DNA of 64,000 nt from positions 56,414 to 120,413 of the forward strand of contig JBBRVW010000008.1 in NCBI GenBank assembly GCA_038246545.1. The letters run 5' to 3'. The first letter of the stretch is position 1. Each line of letters opens with the position of its first letter. Positions 10,394 through 18,818 of this stretch are shown here, in pieces. The stretch is from JBBRVW01 sp038246545. GTDB taxonomy: Bacteria; Actinomycetota; Actinomycetes; JACCUZ01. A model generated the notes under the pieces. It did no database searches. It saw nothing but the letters and a program-made list of their open reading frames with translations, and was not told the origin of the DNA. The translations under genes were made by a program, and so were the position numbers.

Positions 10394-10822
10394 TCAGAGC
10401 TCACCGGCTGCCCCCTCGGCGAGGAGGAAGTCGCCGAACGACTCCCAGGCCGCCTCGCCGGGGGAACCCACCTCGAACCACACGATCTTGCCGTGGCCGT
10501 CACCGGCCCGCTCCGCGCCCCAGCGCAGCGACAGCCGGTCGAGCAGCCGCAGCCCACGGCCGGTCGCCGAGTCGACGGCGAACCGGTGCAGCCGGGGCGG
10601 CATCGGCGACGAGTCGCAGACCTCGACACGGGCGACTCCACCACGGTCGAGGACCTCGAGGTAGACGTCACTGCGCGCGTGCAGGATGGCATTGGTCACC
10701 ACCTCCGACACGAGCAGCACCACGGTGTCGACGTCGGCGGCGCTCTGCCGCAGCTCGTGGCGTGCGTGCCGCCGGGCCACGGGGACGCTGTCCGTGGTGG
10801 GCGGCAGACGCAGCTGACTCAT
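10394..10822 (-). CDS. RsbW-like anti-sigma regulatory ATPase
   Basis: This 142-residue protein is a GHKL ATPase of the anti-sigma kinase type. The N box is SEVVTNAILHARS, the G1 region VEVCDSSPMPP, and the G2 region SATGRGLRLLDRLS. Such proteins bind a sigma factor or phosphorylate a STAS antagonist. The first gene of the signalling block, it lies 78 bases upstream of the phosphatase gene and is presumably co-transcribed. The STAS protein at 1591-1959 is a possible but distant partner. Confidence 0.85.
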   Translation of the reverse strand: MSQLRLPPTTDSVPVARRHARHELRQSAADVDTVVLLVSEVVTNAILHARSDVYLEVLDRGGVARVEVCDSSPMPPRLHRFAVDSATGRGLRLLDRLSLRWGAERAGDGHGKIVWFEVGSPGEAAWESFGDFLLAEGAAGEL

Positions 10823-10869
10823 GGGCGCCTCACGCGGGACAGGTTACTGCCTGGGACGTCCGATACGTC

Positions 10870-11655
10870 CTAGCGCGAACGGCCCTCGTCCCTAGCCCGT
10901 TTGGCTGCCGCCAGTCGGGCTCTCAGCTCGTCGCGGTCCAGCTTCAGCGCCTCGTCGGGTGTCGGAGCGGTCCCGCCGAGCCGGGCCGGTTGCCACCAGG
11001 CGTCGTCGGGCCCGGCGGGCTGGTCGGTGTACTGCTCCTGGGCGTGCTGCAGCATCTGCTCCATCTGCGAGCGCAGCTCCGCAGTGGTCGACGTGTAGTC
11101 GCTCCCCGCGGGGACCGGCATCGGTGTCCCCACGTGCACCGAGACCGGGGTGTTGGTGCGGCCCATCCGCTTGGGGTGGTCCTTGGTCCAGACGCGCTGC
11201 GAGCCCCAGATGATCGTGGGCAGGACGGGCACGCCTGCCTCGGCAGCCATCCGCACCGCACCGGCCTTGAAGTCCTTGAGCTCGAACGAGCGGCTGATGG
11301 TGGCCTCGGGGAAGACGCCCACGATCTCGCCGCTCCGCAGGGCGTCGACGGCCGCCCGGTAGGAGCCGCCACCGGAGTCGCGGTCGACGGGGATGTGGTG
11401 CATCCCGCGCATCAACGGCCCGCTGACCTTGTGCAGGAACACCTCCTGCTTGGCCATGAACCGCACCAGCCGCTTCGCCGGCAGAGCGGCGAACCCGGCG
11501 TAGGTGAAGTCCATGTAGCCGACGTGGTTGATCGCCATCACCGCCCCGCCGGAGCGGGGCACGTTCTCGCTTCCCTGGATGTCGAACGTCAGGCCCTGGG
11601 CGGCGAAGACGACGCGGGCGAGCCCGATGACGGGGCGGTACACGAGCTCGGCCAT
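10870..11655 (-). CDS. Lysophospholipid acyltransferase (PlsC family)
   Basis: The 261-residue protein should acylate lysophosphatidate or a related acceptor at the membrane during phospholipid synthesis. The catalytic block NHVGYMD gives the H-x4-D motif. The substrate-binding FPEATISR and VPVLPTIIWG blocks follow. The start at 11655 (MAELVYRPV) was chosen over upstream in-frame codons, which read as the antisense of the cysNC end. The C-terminal 70 residues are charged and probably disordered. It lies 16 bases downstream of cysNC. Confidence 0.88.
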   Translation of the reverse strand: MAELVYRPVIGLARVVFAAQGLTFDIQGSENVPRSGGAVMAINHVGYMDFTYAGFAALPAKRLVRFMAKQEVFLHKVSGPLMRGMHHIPVDRDSGGGSYRAAVDALRSGEIVGVFPEATISRSFELKDFKAGAVRMAAEAGVPVLPTIIWGSQRVWTKDHPKRMGRTNTPVSVHVGTPMPVPAGSDYTSTTAELRSQMEQMLQHAQEQYTDQPAGPDDAWWQPARLGGTAPTPDEALKLDRDELRARLAAAKRARDEGRSR

Positions 11656-11671
11656 TCCGCGACCTACCGGC

Positions 11672-13576
11672 TCAGTGGCCGACCTCGAGAGCGGCCAGCA
11701 GCAGGTCGACCGCGTCGTCGACCTCGCCGGCACCGTCGACGACGACGTCGGGGTTCTCCGGCGCCTCGTACCCCTGGCCGACACCGGTCATGTTCGGCAG
11801 GGTGCCGGCCTTGGCCTTGGCATAGAGCCCCTTCGGGTCGCGCTCGACGACGACCTCCGCCGGGGTGTCGACCCACACCTCGAGGAAGTCGCCCTGGTCG
11901 AACAGGCCTTTGGCCGCCCGCCGGTCGCCACGGAACGGCGACACCAGCGAGACGATCACGACGAGACCGGCATCAGCCATCAGCCGGGCGGTCTCGGCTA
12001 CCCGACGCACGTTCTCCGCGCGGTCCTCAGGGGTGAACCCGAGGTCCTTGTTCAGACCGGTGCGGACGCCGTCGCCGTCGAGCACGTAGGTGTGCAGGCC
12101 GAGCCCGTGCAGCTTGCGCTCCAGGGCGTCGGCGATCGTCGACTTGCCGGCGCCGGGCAGGCCGGTCAGCCACAGCACCCGCGGCCGCTGGTTCTTCAGC
12201 GTCGCCCGTGCCTCCCGGTCGACGCTGAAGTTGTGCGGGACGACGTTGTGGGCACGGCGCAACGGGTGGCGCACGAGGCCGGCCGCCACGGTGTCGCGGC
12301 TGACCCGCTCGACGAGCAGGAAACCGCCGGTGTCGCGGCTGAGCTGGTAGGGGTCGAGCGGCACCGGGGTGTCGGTCGATATCTCGACCAGCCCGATGTC
12401 GTTCATCTTCAGGGTGCGCGCCGCCATCTCCTCGCCGGAGACGACGTCGCGGCGGTTGCGGATGGCGGTGACGACCGCGGGCACGGCGAGGGAGCCGGCC
12501 AGCAGGAGGTAGGAGCGGCCGTGCCGCAGCTCCTCCTCGCCGGTCCACACGAGGTCGGCGGCGAAGGCGGTGGCCGGCCGCGGGAACTGGTCCTCGGCCA
12601 GCCCCTCGGCGGGGGCGACCACGAGGTCGCCGCGGGTGACGTCGGTCTCGGTCTCGAGGGTGAGGACGACGGCCTCGTCGGCACCGGCCCCGTCGACGTC
12701 CTTGCCGCCGACGAGGACGCGCTCGACGGTGGTGGTGGCGCCCTTGGCGTTGACGACGACCTTGTCGCCCGGGTGCACGGAACCGGCGATCACGGTGCCG
12801 GCGTAGCCACGGAAGTTGTCGGCCCGCACGATGTACTGCACCGGAAGGCGGAACGGCGCCGCGGCGTGGTCCTCGGTCTTCGCCGGTCGCCAGGACGTCA
12901 GCGCCTCGAGCACGGTAGGCCCGTGGTACCAGCCCATCTGGGTGGACTTCTCGATGACGTTGTCGCCGGTCAGGGCGCTCACCGGGATGACCTGCACGTC
13001 CTCGAGGTCGAACCGGGCGGCCGCCGAGCGGACGCCGCCGGCGAACTCCTCGAACGCGACGTGCTTGAAGCCGACGGCGTCCATCTTGTTGATGGCGACG
13101 ATGACGGTGCGCACCCCCATGAGGGCGCAGACGGTGAGATGCCGGTGGGTCTGGGGGCGGATACCCCGCGCAGCATCGACGAGCAGGATCGCCACATCGG
13201 CGGTCGACGCGGCGACCGCCATGTTGCGGGTGTACTGCTCGTGGCCCGGGGCGTCGGCGATGATCGCGCGCCGGCCCGAGGGCAGGTAGAGGTGCCGGTA
13301 GGCGACGTCGATCGTGATGCCCTGGGCGTGCTCAGCCTCGAGCCCGTCGGTGAGCATCGAGTAGTCGACCTCCCCCTTGGGGATGGTCGAGCCGCTCCGG
13401 CGGGTGTTGCGGGCGTAGTCGAGGATGTCGTCCGGGACGCTCTCGGTCTCCGCGAGCAGCCGGCCGATCAGCGTCGACTTGCCGTCGTCGACCGACCCGC
13501 AGGCGACCACGTGGACTATCGGGTGCTCGGCGAGCGCGGCGTCGTCGAGGCGCTCGGTGACCTTGCTCTGCGCCAT
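11672..13576 (-). CDS. cysNC: Bifunctional sulfate adenylyltransferase large subunit / APS kinase
   Basis: This 634-residue fusion carries two steps of sulfate activation. The N-terminal CysN part is a GTPase that drives ATP sulfurylase: GSVDDGKST, DAPGHEQYTRNM and NKMD are its G1, G3 and G4 motifs. After elongation-factor-like barrels, the C-terminal CysC part (from about residue 445) has the APS-kinase P-loop GLPGAGKST and SPFRGDRR. Together they convert sulfate to APS and then PAPS. The start overlaps the cysD stop by one base (TGATG), so subunit ratios are probably set by coupling. Confidence 0.95.
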   Translation of the reverse strand: MAQSKVTERLDDAALAEHPIVHVVACGSVDDGKSTLIGRLLAETESVPDDILDYARNTRRSGSTIPKGEVDYSMLTDGLEAEHAQGITIDVAYRHLYLPSGRRAIIADAPGHEQYTRNMAVAASTADVAILLVDAARGIRPQTHRHLTVCALMGVRTVIVAINKMDAVGFKHVAFEEFAGGVRSAAARFDLEDVQVIPVSALTGDNVIEKSTQMGWYHGPTVLEALTSWRPAKTEDHAAAPFRLPVQYIVRADNFRGYAGTVIAGSVHPGDKVVVNAKGATTTVERVLVGGKDVDGAGADEAVVLTLETETDVTRGDLVVAPAEGLAEDQFPRPATAFAADLVWTGEEELRHGRSYLLLAGSLAVPAVVTAIRNRRDVVSGEEMAARTLKMNDIGLVEISTDTPVPLDPYQLSRDTGGFLLVERVSRDTVAAGLVRHPLRRAHNVVPHNFSVDREARATLKNQRPRVLWLTGLPGAGKSTIADALERKLHGLGLHTYVLDGDGVRTGLNKDLGFTPEDRAENVRRVAETARLMADAGLVVIVSLVSPFRGDRRAAKGLFDQGDFLEVWVDTPAEVVVERDPKGLYAKAKAGTLPNMTGVGQGYEAPENPDVVVDGAGEVDDAVDLLLAALEVGH

Positions 13577-14502
13577 CAGAAGTACCCCTCGGTCTTCTTG
13601 CTCTCCATCGAGCCGCCGCCCTCGCCGTCGATGAGGCGCCCGGACCGCTCGGACCGGCGGTCGACCAGCATCTCCTCGAGGAGATCGTCCATGGTGTCGG
13701 CAGTGGACTCCACCGCAGCTGTCAGCGGGTAGCAGCCCAGGGTGCGGAACCGCACGGTGCGCATCTCCGGCTGCTCGCCGTCGCGCAGCGGGAAGCGGTC
13801 GTCGTCGACCATGATCAGCTGGCCGTCACGGTCGACGACCGGGCGCTCCTTGGCGAAGTACAGCGGGACGACCTCGATGTTCTCGCGCTGGACGTAGCGC
13901 CACACGTCGAGCTCGGTCCAGTTCGACATGGGGAAGACGCGCATCGTCTGGCCCTCGGAGAGCTGGGTGTTGGCGGTGCGCCAGAACTCAGGACGCTGCT
14001 TGCGCGGCTCCCAGCGGTGGCCCGGCTCGCGCAGCGAGAAGACCCGCTCCTTCGCGCGCGAGCGCTCCTCGTCGCGACGCGCACCGCCGAACGCGGCGTC
14101 GTAGCCGCCCTCGTCCAGCGACTCGCGGAGCGCGACGGTCTTCATGATCCGGGTGTACTCGTGGGTCCCGTGGGTGAAAGGCGTCACGCCCTCCGCCACG
14201 CCCTGCTGGTTCGTGTGCACCAGGAGCTCGACGCCCAGCTCCTTCGTGATCCGGTCGCGGAACTCGATCATCTCGTGGAACTTCCACGTGGTGTCGATGT
14301 GCAGGACGGGGAACGGCACCTTGCCCGGCGCGAACGCCTTGACCGCCAGGTGCAGCAGGACGCTGGAGTCCTTGCCGATGCTGTAGAGCATCACCGGACG
14401 CCGGAACGCGCCGGCGGCCTCGCGGAAGATGTGGATGGCTTCGGCCTCGAGCGCGTCCAGGACCGCGTCGGGCGCGACAGCCGCCTCGGCAGCAGACGAC
14501 AT
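13576..14502 (-). CDS. cysD: Sulfate adenylyltransferase small subunit
   Basis: The 308-residue catalytic subunit of ATP sulfurylase belongs to the adenine nucleotide alpha-hydrolase group. The PP-loop is YSIGKDSSVLLHLA, and the family-typical HIDTTWKFHEMIEFRD, FGGARRDEERSRAKER and SNWTELDVWRYV follow. The C-terminus ends in KKTEGYF, a family hallmark. The start is the ATG at 14502 with GAGAGG nine bases upstream; the frame is open further upstream but lacks family similarity. It is the first gene of the cysD-cysNC operon. Confidence 0.95.
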   Translation of the reverse strand: MSSAAEAAVAPDAVLDALEAEAIHIFREAAGAFRRPVMLYSIGKDSSVLLHLAVKAFAPGKVPFPVLHIDTTWKFHEMIEFRDRITKELGVELLVHTNQQGVAEGVTPFTHGTHEYTRIMKTVALRESLDEGGYDAAFGGARRDEERSRAKERVFSLREPGHRWEPRKQRPEFWRTANTQLSEGQTMRVFPMSNWTELDVWRYVQRENIEVVPLYFAKERPVVDRDGQLIMVDDDRFPLRDGEQPEMRTVRFRTLGCYPLTAAVESTADTMDDLLEEMLVDRRSERSGRLIDGEGGGSMESKKTEGYF

Positions 14503-14848
14503 GTAAGGGGACCTCTCAGACCTCGACGACGCCCACCGGAGCGCAGGGGGCGGGACCGTCATTCTGCCTGCCCGGTGACGCTCGCGCCCAATCGCGGGGG
14601 GGCACCTGCTCGCCGTCGGGCGGTGCAGCCCGGTCGACGGTGAGGACCTGAAGCGGCCCCGCGGCACAGGTGCCGTCCACCGCTCTGGCGGGGCCACTCG
14701 GCTCGTGACCGGGGACAGGCTCGACATCGAGCCCCGGTCGAACCCGGACCAACCAGCCCAGGCCGGGCGTGACTTCGCCCACAGCGGACGAGAGTTCACC
14801 GAGATGACCTCGACGTCCGTCGGTGACCCTGCCTAGGCTCCGGGCGGT
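14503..14848. other. Intergenic region between divergent cysD and tetR
   Basis: Together with the adjacent operator, about 410 bases separate the two divergent genes. It must hold the cysD promoter. I see no convincing cysteine-rich leader peptide, riboswitch or coding frame. A candidate -10 box (TAGGCT, 14834-14839) for the tetR direction lies just before the operator. Confidence 0.5.
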
Positions 14849-14868
14849 ACGAAACGGTGTCGTTTCGT
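14849..14868. promoter_or_regulatory. Palindromic operator for the TetR-family regulator
   Basis: A perfect 8-base inverted repeat, ACGAAACG-GTGT-CGTTTCGT, lies 47 bases before the tetR start and just downstream of a possible -10 box (TAGGCT). Its AAACG...CGTTT arms are typical of TetR-family sites. Binding here would block transcription of tetR and the coupled exporter gene. Confidence 0.68.
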
Positions 14869-14915
14869 GCGGGTGAACTGCCCACCAGACCCCCCGCAGC
14901 AACCGAGGAGCACCG

Positions 14916-15503
14916 ATGGCCGCCGGACGTGAGGTCGCGATCTGCGACGCCGCGCTCGCGCTGCTGCTCGAGGTGGGCTACGACCGGATGAGCATGGACG
15001 CCGTGGCGGCCCGCGCCAAGGCCAGCAAGGCCACCATCTACCGGCGCTGGCCCGGCAAGCAGGAGCTGGTCCTCGACGCCGTCCGGTCCCGCGGTCCCGG
15101 GCTGGTGGTGCCCGAGGACACCGGCAGCCTGCGCGGTGACCTGGTGGCGACGTACTCCGCAGCCCGGCACGGCTCGGCCGCCGACGACGCCGATCTCATC
15201 GCCGGCGTCCTGCGCGCCATGCGCAGCGCGCCCGCGCTTGCCGACTGCGTGCGGTCACAGGTCGTCGACGGCAAGTGCGACGTGAGCCGCACGCTCGTCG
15301 CGCGCGCGGTCGAGCGCGGCGAGCTCCCCGCCGAGACCGATCCCCTGCTCGTGCACGAGGTGGCGAGCGCGCTCTGGTTCCACCGCGTCCTCGTTGTCGG
15401 TGCCCCCGTGGACGATGCCTTCATCGCCCACGTCGTCGACGACGTCATCCTGCCCATGTTGGACCGAAGCAGCAGGTCCACCCGTTCGATGGAGACACAG
15501 TGA
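14916..15503 (+). CDS. TetR/AcrR family transcriptional regulator
   Basis: The 195-residue protein has an N-terminal helix-turn-helix (MSMDAVAARAKASKATIYRRWPGKQELV, shown here as the MDAVAARA...TIYRRWPGK pattern) and a C-terminal ligand-binding domain with the YSAARHGS...DLIAGVLRAM segment. It is probably an autorepressor that also controls the exporter gene that follows, since the two are linked by a GTGA overlap and a palindromic operator lies upstream. The inducing ligand is unknown. Confidence 0.9.
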   Translation: MAAGREVAICDAALALLLEVGYDRMSMDAVAARAKASKATIYRRWPGKQELVLDAVRSRGPGLVVPEDTGSLRGDLVATYSAARHGSAADDADLIAGVLRAMRSAPALADCVRSQVVDGKCDVSRTLVARAVERGELPAETDPLLVHEVASALWFHRVLVVGAPVDDAFIAHVVDDVILPMLDRSSRSTRSMETQ

Positions 15504-17047
15504 CTGACCCGATCCGCCCCTCCGGCGAGGCCCTGGCCGAGGCGCACGGAGCCCCTGCCGAGCCCGACCCGAAGCGCTGGCTCGCCCTGGCGGTCCTCGC
15601 CGCGGCCCAGCTCATGATCGTGCTCGACGCCTCGATCGTGAACATCGCCCTGCCGTCCGCCCAGCGGGACCTCGGCATCACCGACGCCAACCGGCAGTGG
15701 ATGGTCACCGCGTACACCCTGGCCTTCGGCGGCCTGCTGCTGCTCGGCGGCCGGATCGCCGACTACACCGGCCGCAAGCGCACGTTCATCATCGGCCTGC
15801 TCGGCTTCGCCGGCGCCTCGGCACTTGGCGGCCTGGCGCCGAGCCAGGAGCTGCTGTTCGCCGCGCGCGCCCTGCAGGGCGCGTTCGCCGCGCTCATGGC
15901 CCCGGCCGCGCTGTCCATCGTCACGGTGACGTTCACCGACCCGAAGGAGCGCGCCAAGGCGTTCGGCGTCTTCGGTGCGCTCGCCGGCGGCGGCGCCGCG
16001 ATCGGGCTCATCGTCGGAGGAGTGCTCACCGAGTACGCCTCCTGGCGCTGGTGCCTCGGCGTGAACGTGCCGGTCGCCATCCTCGTGGCCGCCTGTGCGT
16101 TCCCGATCGTGCACGAGAGCAAGGCCCACGGCGACACGCGCTACGACGTCCCCGGCGTCCTGCTCGCGACCCTCGGGCTGGTGTCGCTGGTCTACGGGTT
16201 CACCGAGGCAGCGAGGGCCAAGAACCCGGGGACGAACGACACGTCGGTCCAGGGCTGGACGGCCGGCTCGACGATCTTCTTCCTCGTCCTCGCCCTCGTG
16301 CTGCTCGTGACGTTCGTCTGGTGGGAGACCCGGGCCAAGAACCCGATGCTCCCGATGCGGGTGGTCCTCGACCGCAACCGCGGCGGGTCCTACCTGGTGT
16401 TCCTGCTGGTCGGCGCGGGGCTGTTCGCGATGTTCCTGTTCCTGACCTACTACTTCCAGCTCAATCTCGGGTACAGCCCACTCAAGTCCGGCTTCGCCTT
16501 CCTGCCGTTCAGCGGCGGCATCATCCTGACCGCCGGCGTGGTCGCCCAGCTGCTGCCGCGCCTCGGCCCGAAGCCGATCATGGTGCCGGGCCTGGTCATG
16601 GCCGTCGTCGGCATGCTGCTGCTGACGCAGATCACCCAGGACACCTCGTACTGGACTCACGTCCTGCCGGCGATGCTGCTGATGAGCGTCGGTCTGGCAG
16701 GGGTCTTCATCCCGGCGTCCAGCACGGCCCTGGTCGGTGTCGGTCACCACGACGCGGGCGTCGCCAGCGCAGTGCTCAACACCTCGCAGCAGATCGGTGG
16801 ATCGCTGGGCACGGCGCTGCTCAACACCCTGTTCGCCGGGGCGGTGACGTCGTACTTCGTCGACAACCCGATCACCGACCCGGCCAAGTCGGAGGCGGCG
16901 TCGAAGCTCGCGTTCATCCACGGCTACCACGTGTCGTTCTTCTGGGGCGCCATGCTCCTGGCGGCGGCACTGGTCGTGGCGTTCGTGTTCATCAATGCCC
17001 GCAAGCAGGACGTCCCGACGGACGCCGAGATCGCGGCGGCGGCCTGA
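15500..17047 (+). CDS. MFS exporter, DHA2 family (14 transmembrane segments)
   Basis: This 515-residue inner-membrane transporter is of the EmrB/QacA drug:H+ antiporter type. The early motif LDASIVNIALPSAQRDLG and motif A-like GGRIADYTGRKR are present, and about 14 hydrophobic segments can be counted. It starts at GTG 15500, overlapping the tetR stop by four bases. Regulation by that TetR protein is very likely. The substrate cannot be told from sequence. Confidence 0.9.
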   Translation: MTDPIRPSGEALAEAHGAPAEPDPKRWLALAVLAAAQLMIVLDASIVNIALPSAQRDLGITDANRQWMVTAYTLAFGGLLLLGGRIADYTGRKRTFIIGLLGFAGASALGGLAPSQELLFAARALQGAFAALMAPAALSIVTVTFTDPKERAKAFGVFGALAGGGAAIGLIVGGVLTEYASWRWCLGVNVPVAILVAACAFPIVHESKAHGDTRYDVPGVLLATLGLVSLVYGFTEAARAKNPGTNDTSVQGWTAGSTIFFLVLALVLLVTFVWWETRAKNPMLPMRVVLDRNRGGSYLVFLLVGAGLFAMFLFLTYYFQLNLGYSPLKSGFAFLPFSGGIILTAGVVAQLLPRLGPKPIMVPGLVMAVVGMLLLTQITQDTSYWTHVLPAMLLMSVGLAGVFIPASSTALVGVGHHDAGVASAVLNTSQQIGGSLGTALLNTLFAGAVTSYFVDNPITDPAKSEAASKLAFIHGYHVSFFWGAMLLAAALVVAFVFINARKQDVPTDAEIAAAA

Positions 17048-17124
17048 CCGCCCGCCCCACCTGCACCGCCGACGGCGGGGTCGCGCCTCCGGGTCGTGAC
17101 CCCGCCTTCGACGTCTTCGGCACA

Positions 17125-18654
17125 ATGTCGCGTGTGACGAGGGTGGCGGTGGCCGCGCCCAACGCGCCCGCCGCCGACGCCGGGCGCCGGGTGGCCGACG
17201 ACGGGGGCGGTGCCGTCGACGCCGCGATCGCGGCCGCGCTCGTCTCGATGGTCACCGAGCCCGGGATCGTCTCGCTGGCCGGTGGTGCGTACGTCACCGT
17301 CTGGCCGGCCGGCAGCGATGTCGCCGTCACCGTCGACGGCTACGTCGCGATGCCGGGGCTCGACGGTCCCGCGAGCCGGACCGTCGACGCGCAGGTCGTC
17401 CGCACGGCGTACGGCGGCGGTGTGACCATGACAGTCGGGCTCGGGTCGGTCGCCGTCCCCGGGGCGCTGTCGGCGCTGGACCTGGCCCAGTCGAGGTTCG
17501 GCCTGCTCCCCTGGCGCGAGGTGGTCGAGCCGGCTGCCGAGTCGGCCCGCGACGGCTTCGCCCTCGGCACGGCGGCCGGGTACTACCTGCCGTACGTGCG
17601 CGAGTCCGCCTTCGGGTGGGACGCCGAGACGGTGCGGGCACTGCGGGCTCCCGACGGACGCTGGCTCGAGACCGGCGACCGGATGGTGCTGGCAGGTCTC
17701 GAGGACACCGTGCGCCTCCTCGCGAAGGAGGGCGCCCGCTCCCTGCACGACGGAGCGCTGGCCGAGGCCGTCATCGCCGACATGGCCGACCGCGGCGGCC
17801 TGGTGACGCGCGCCGACCTGGCGGCCTACCGCCCGGTCGTCCGGGACGCCCTGCCGGTGCGGGCCGGCCGGTGGGAGCTGCGGACGAACCCGCCGCCCTC
17901 GATCGGCGGCCCGGTCCTCGCCGCGATGCTCACGTTGCTCGGGGAGGCGCCGCGCGGCCAGTGGACGGAGGACGACGTCGCGCGGCTGGTCGCCGTGCAG
18001 CGCCAGGTCCTCGACGTACGGCGCCACCGGCTCGACATCACCGACGACCGGACCGCGGCGGCCCTCCAGCTGCTCGACGAGGTCGGCTGGGTCCCGACCG
18101 CACCGAGCACCGCCCACGTCTCGGCGGTCGACGCCGACGGCACCGCGTGCGCGATCACCACGTCGTACGGCTACGGGTCGGGCGCGACCGTGCCGGGCAC
18201 CGGGTTGTGGCTCAACAACTGCCTCGGCGAGCACGAGCTCAACCGGGCCACCGGGCTTGCACCCGGCGACCGGCTCGCCAGCAACATGGCGCCCACGGTG
18301 GGCCGCCACGACGACGGCGCGGTGCTCGCGATCGGCAGTCCCGGTGCGGACCGGATCACCACGGCGCTCCTCCAGGTGCTCTCGTCGTTCGCGCACGCCG
18401 GCGCGGACCTCCAGCAAGCCGTCGACCGGCCCCGGCTGCACGTCCACCACCTCGACGAGGGCGACGCCGACTCCCCCGTCCGCGTCGAGGCCGAGGAGGA
18501 CCTGCCGCTGCCGCCGATGGACCTGCCGGTGCACCGGCACCACCCGCTGTCCATGTACTTCGGCGGCGTCGGTGCCGCCCTCAGGCAGCCGGACGGGCGG
18601 CTGGAGGCCGCCGCCGACCCGCGCCGTGCCGGTGCGGTGGCGGTGTCGGAGTGA
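17125..18654 (+). CDS. Gamma-glutamyltransferase family protein (Ntn hydrolase, T3)
   Basis: The 509-residue protein matches the GGT fold from end to end. The N-terminal GGGAVDAAIAAALVSMVTEP pattern is present. The autoprocessing site is STAHVSAVDADG, where Thr329 would be both the cleavage point and the nucleophile. The later LASNMAPTV and IGSPGADRI blocks are the oxyanion and glycine-rich regions. No signal peptide is visible, unlike classical periplasmic GGT, so it may act in the cytosol on glutathione-like or other gamma-glutamyl substrates. The start ATG at 17125 follows the exporter gene by 77 bases. Confidence 0.82.
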   Translation: MSRVTRVAVAAPNAPAADAGRRVADDGGGAVDAAIAAALVSMVTEPGIVSLAGGAYVTVWPAGSDVAVTVDGYVAMPGLDGPASRTVDAQVVRTAYGGGVTMTVGLGSVAVPGALSALDLAQSRFGLLPWREVVEPAAESARDGFALGTAAGYYLPYVRESAFGWDAETVRALRAPDGRWLETGDRMVLAGLEDTVRLLAKEGARSLHDGALAEAVIADMADRGGLVTRADLAAYRPVVRDALPVRAGRWELRTNPPPSIGGPVLAAMLTLLGEAPRGQWTEDDVARLVAVQRQVLDVRRHRLDITDDRTAAALQLLDEVGWVPTAPSTAHVSAVDADGTACAITTSYGYGSGATVPGTGLWLNNCLGEHELNRATGLAPGDRLASNMAPTVGRHDDGAVLAIGSPGADRITTALLQVLSSFAHAGADLQQAVDRPRLHVHHLDEGDADSPVRVEAEEDLPLPPMDLPVHRHHPLSMYFGGVGAALRQPDGRLEAAADPRRAGAVAVSE

Positions 18655-18818
18655 GGAGGTCCGCCACTCCCGAACGTGGTGCGCCTGCGTCCGCTCTGGG
18701 CATGTCGCCGGCGCTGTCCCGCTCCACCGCGAGCATCCGTCGAGGGGACGGCGACGCGCAGAATCAGGCTGTGGAGAACGACTTCCCGCCGTCGTGAGGG
18801 TCCGCTGGAATCGCACGT

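Noticed and set aside
15697..18654. A 985-codon open frame joining an off-frame reading of the MFS gene to the gamma-glutamyltransferase gene
   Set aside because: The first part is a shadow of the exporter gene in another frame. Family similarity begins only at the ATG at 17125.
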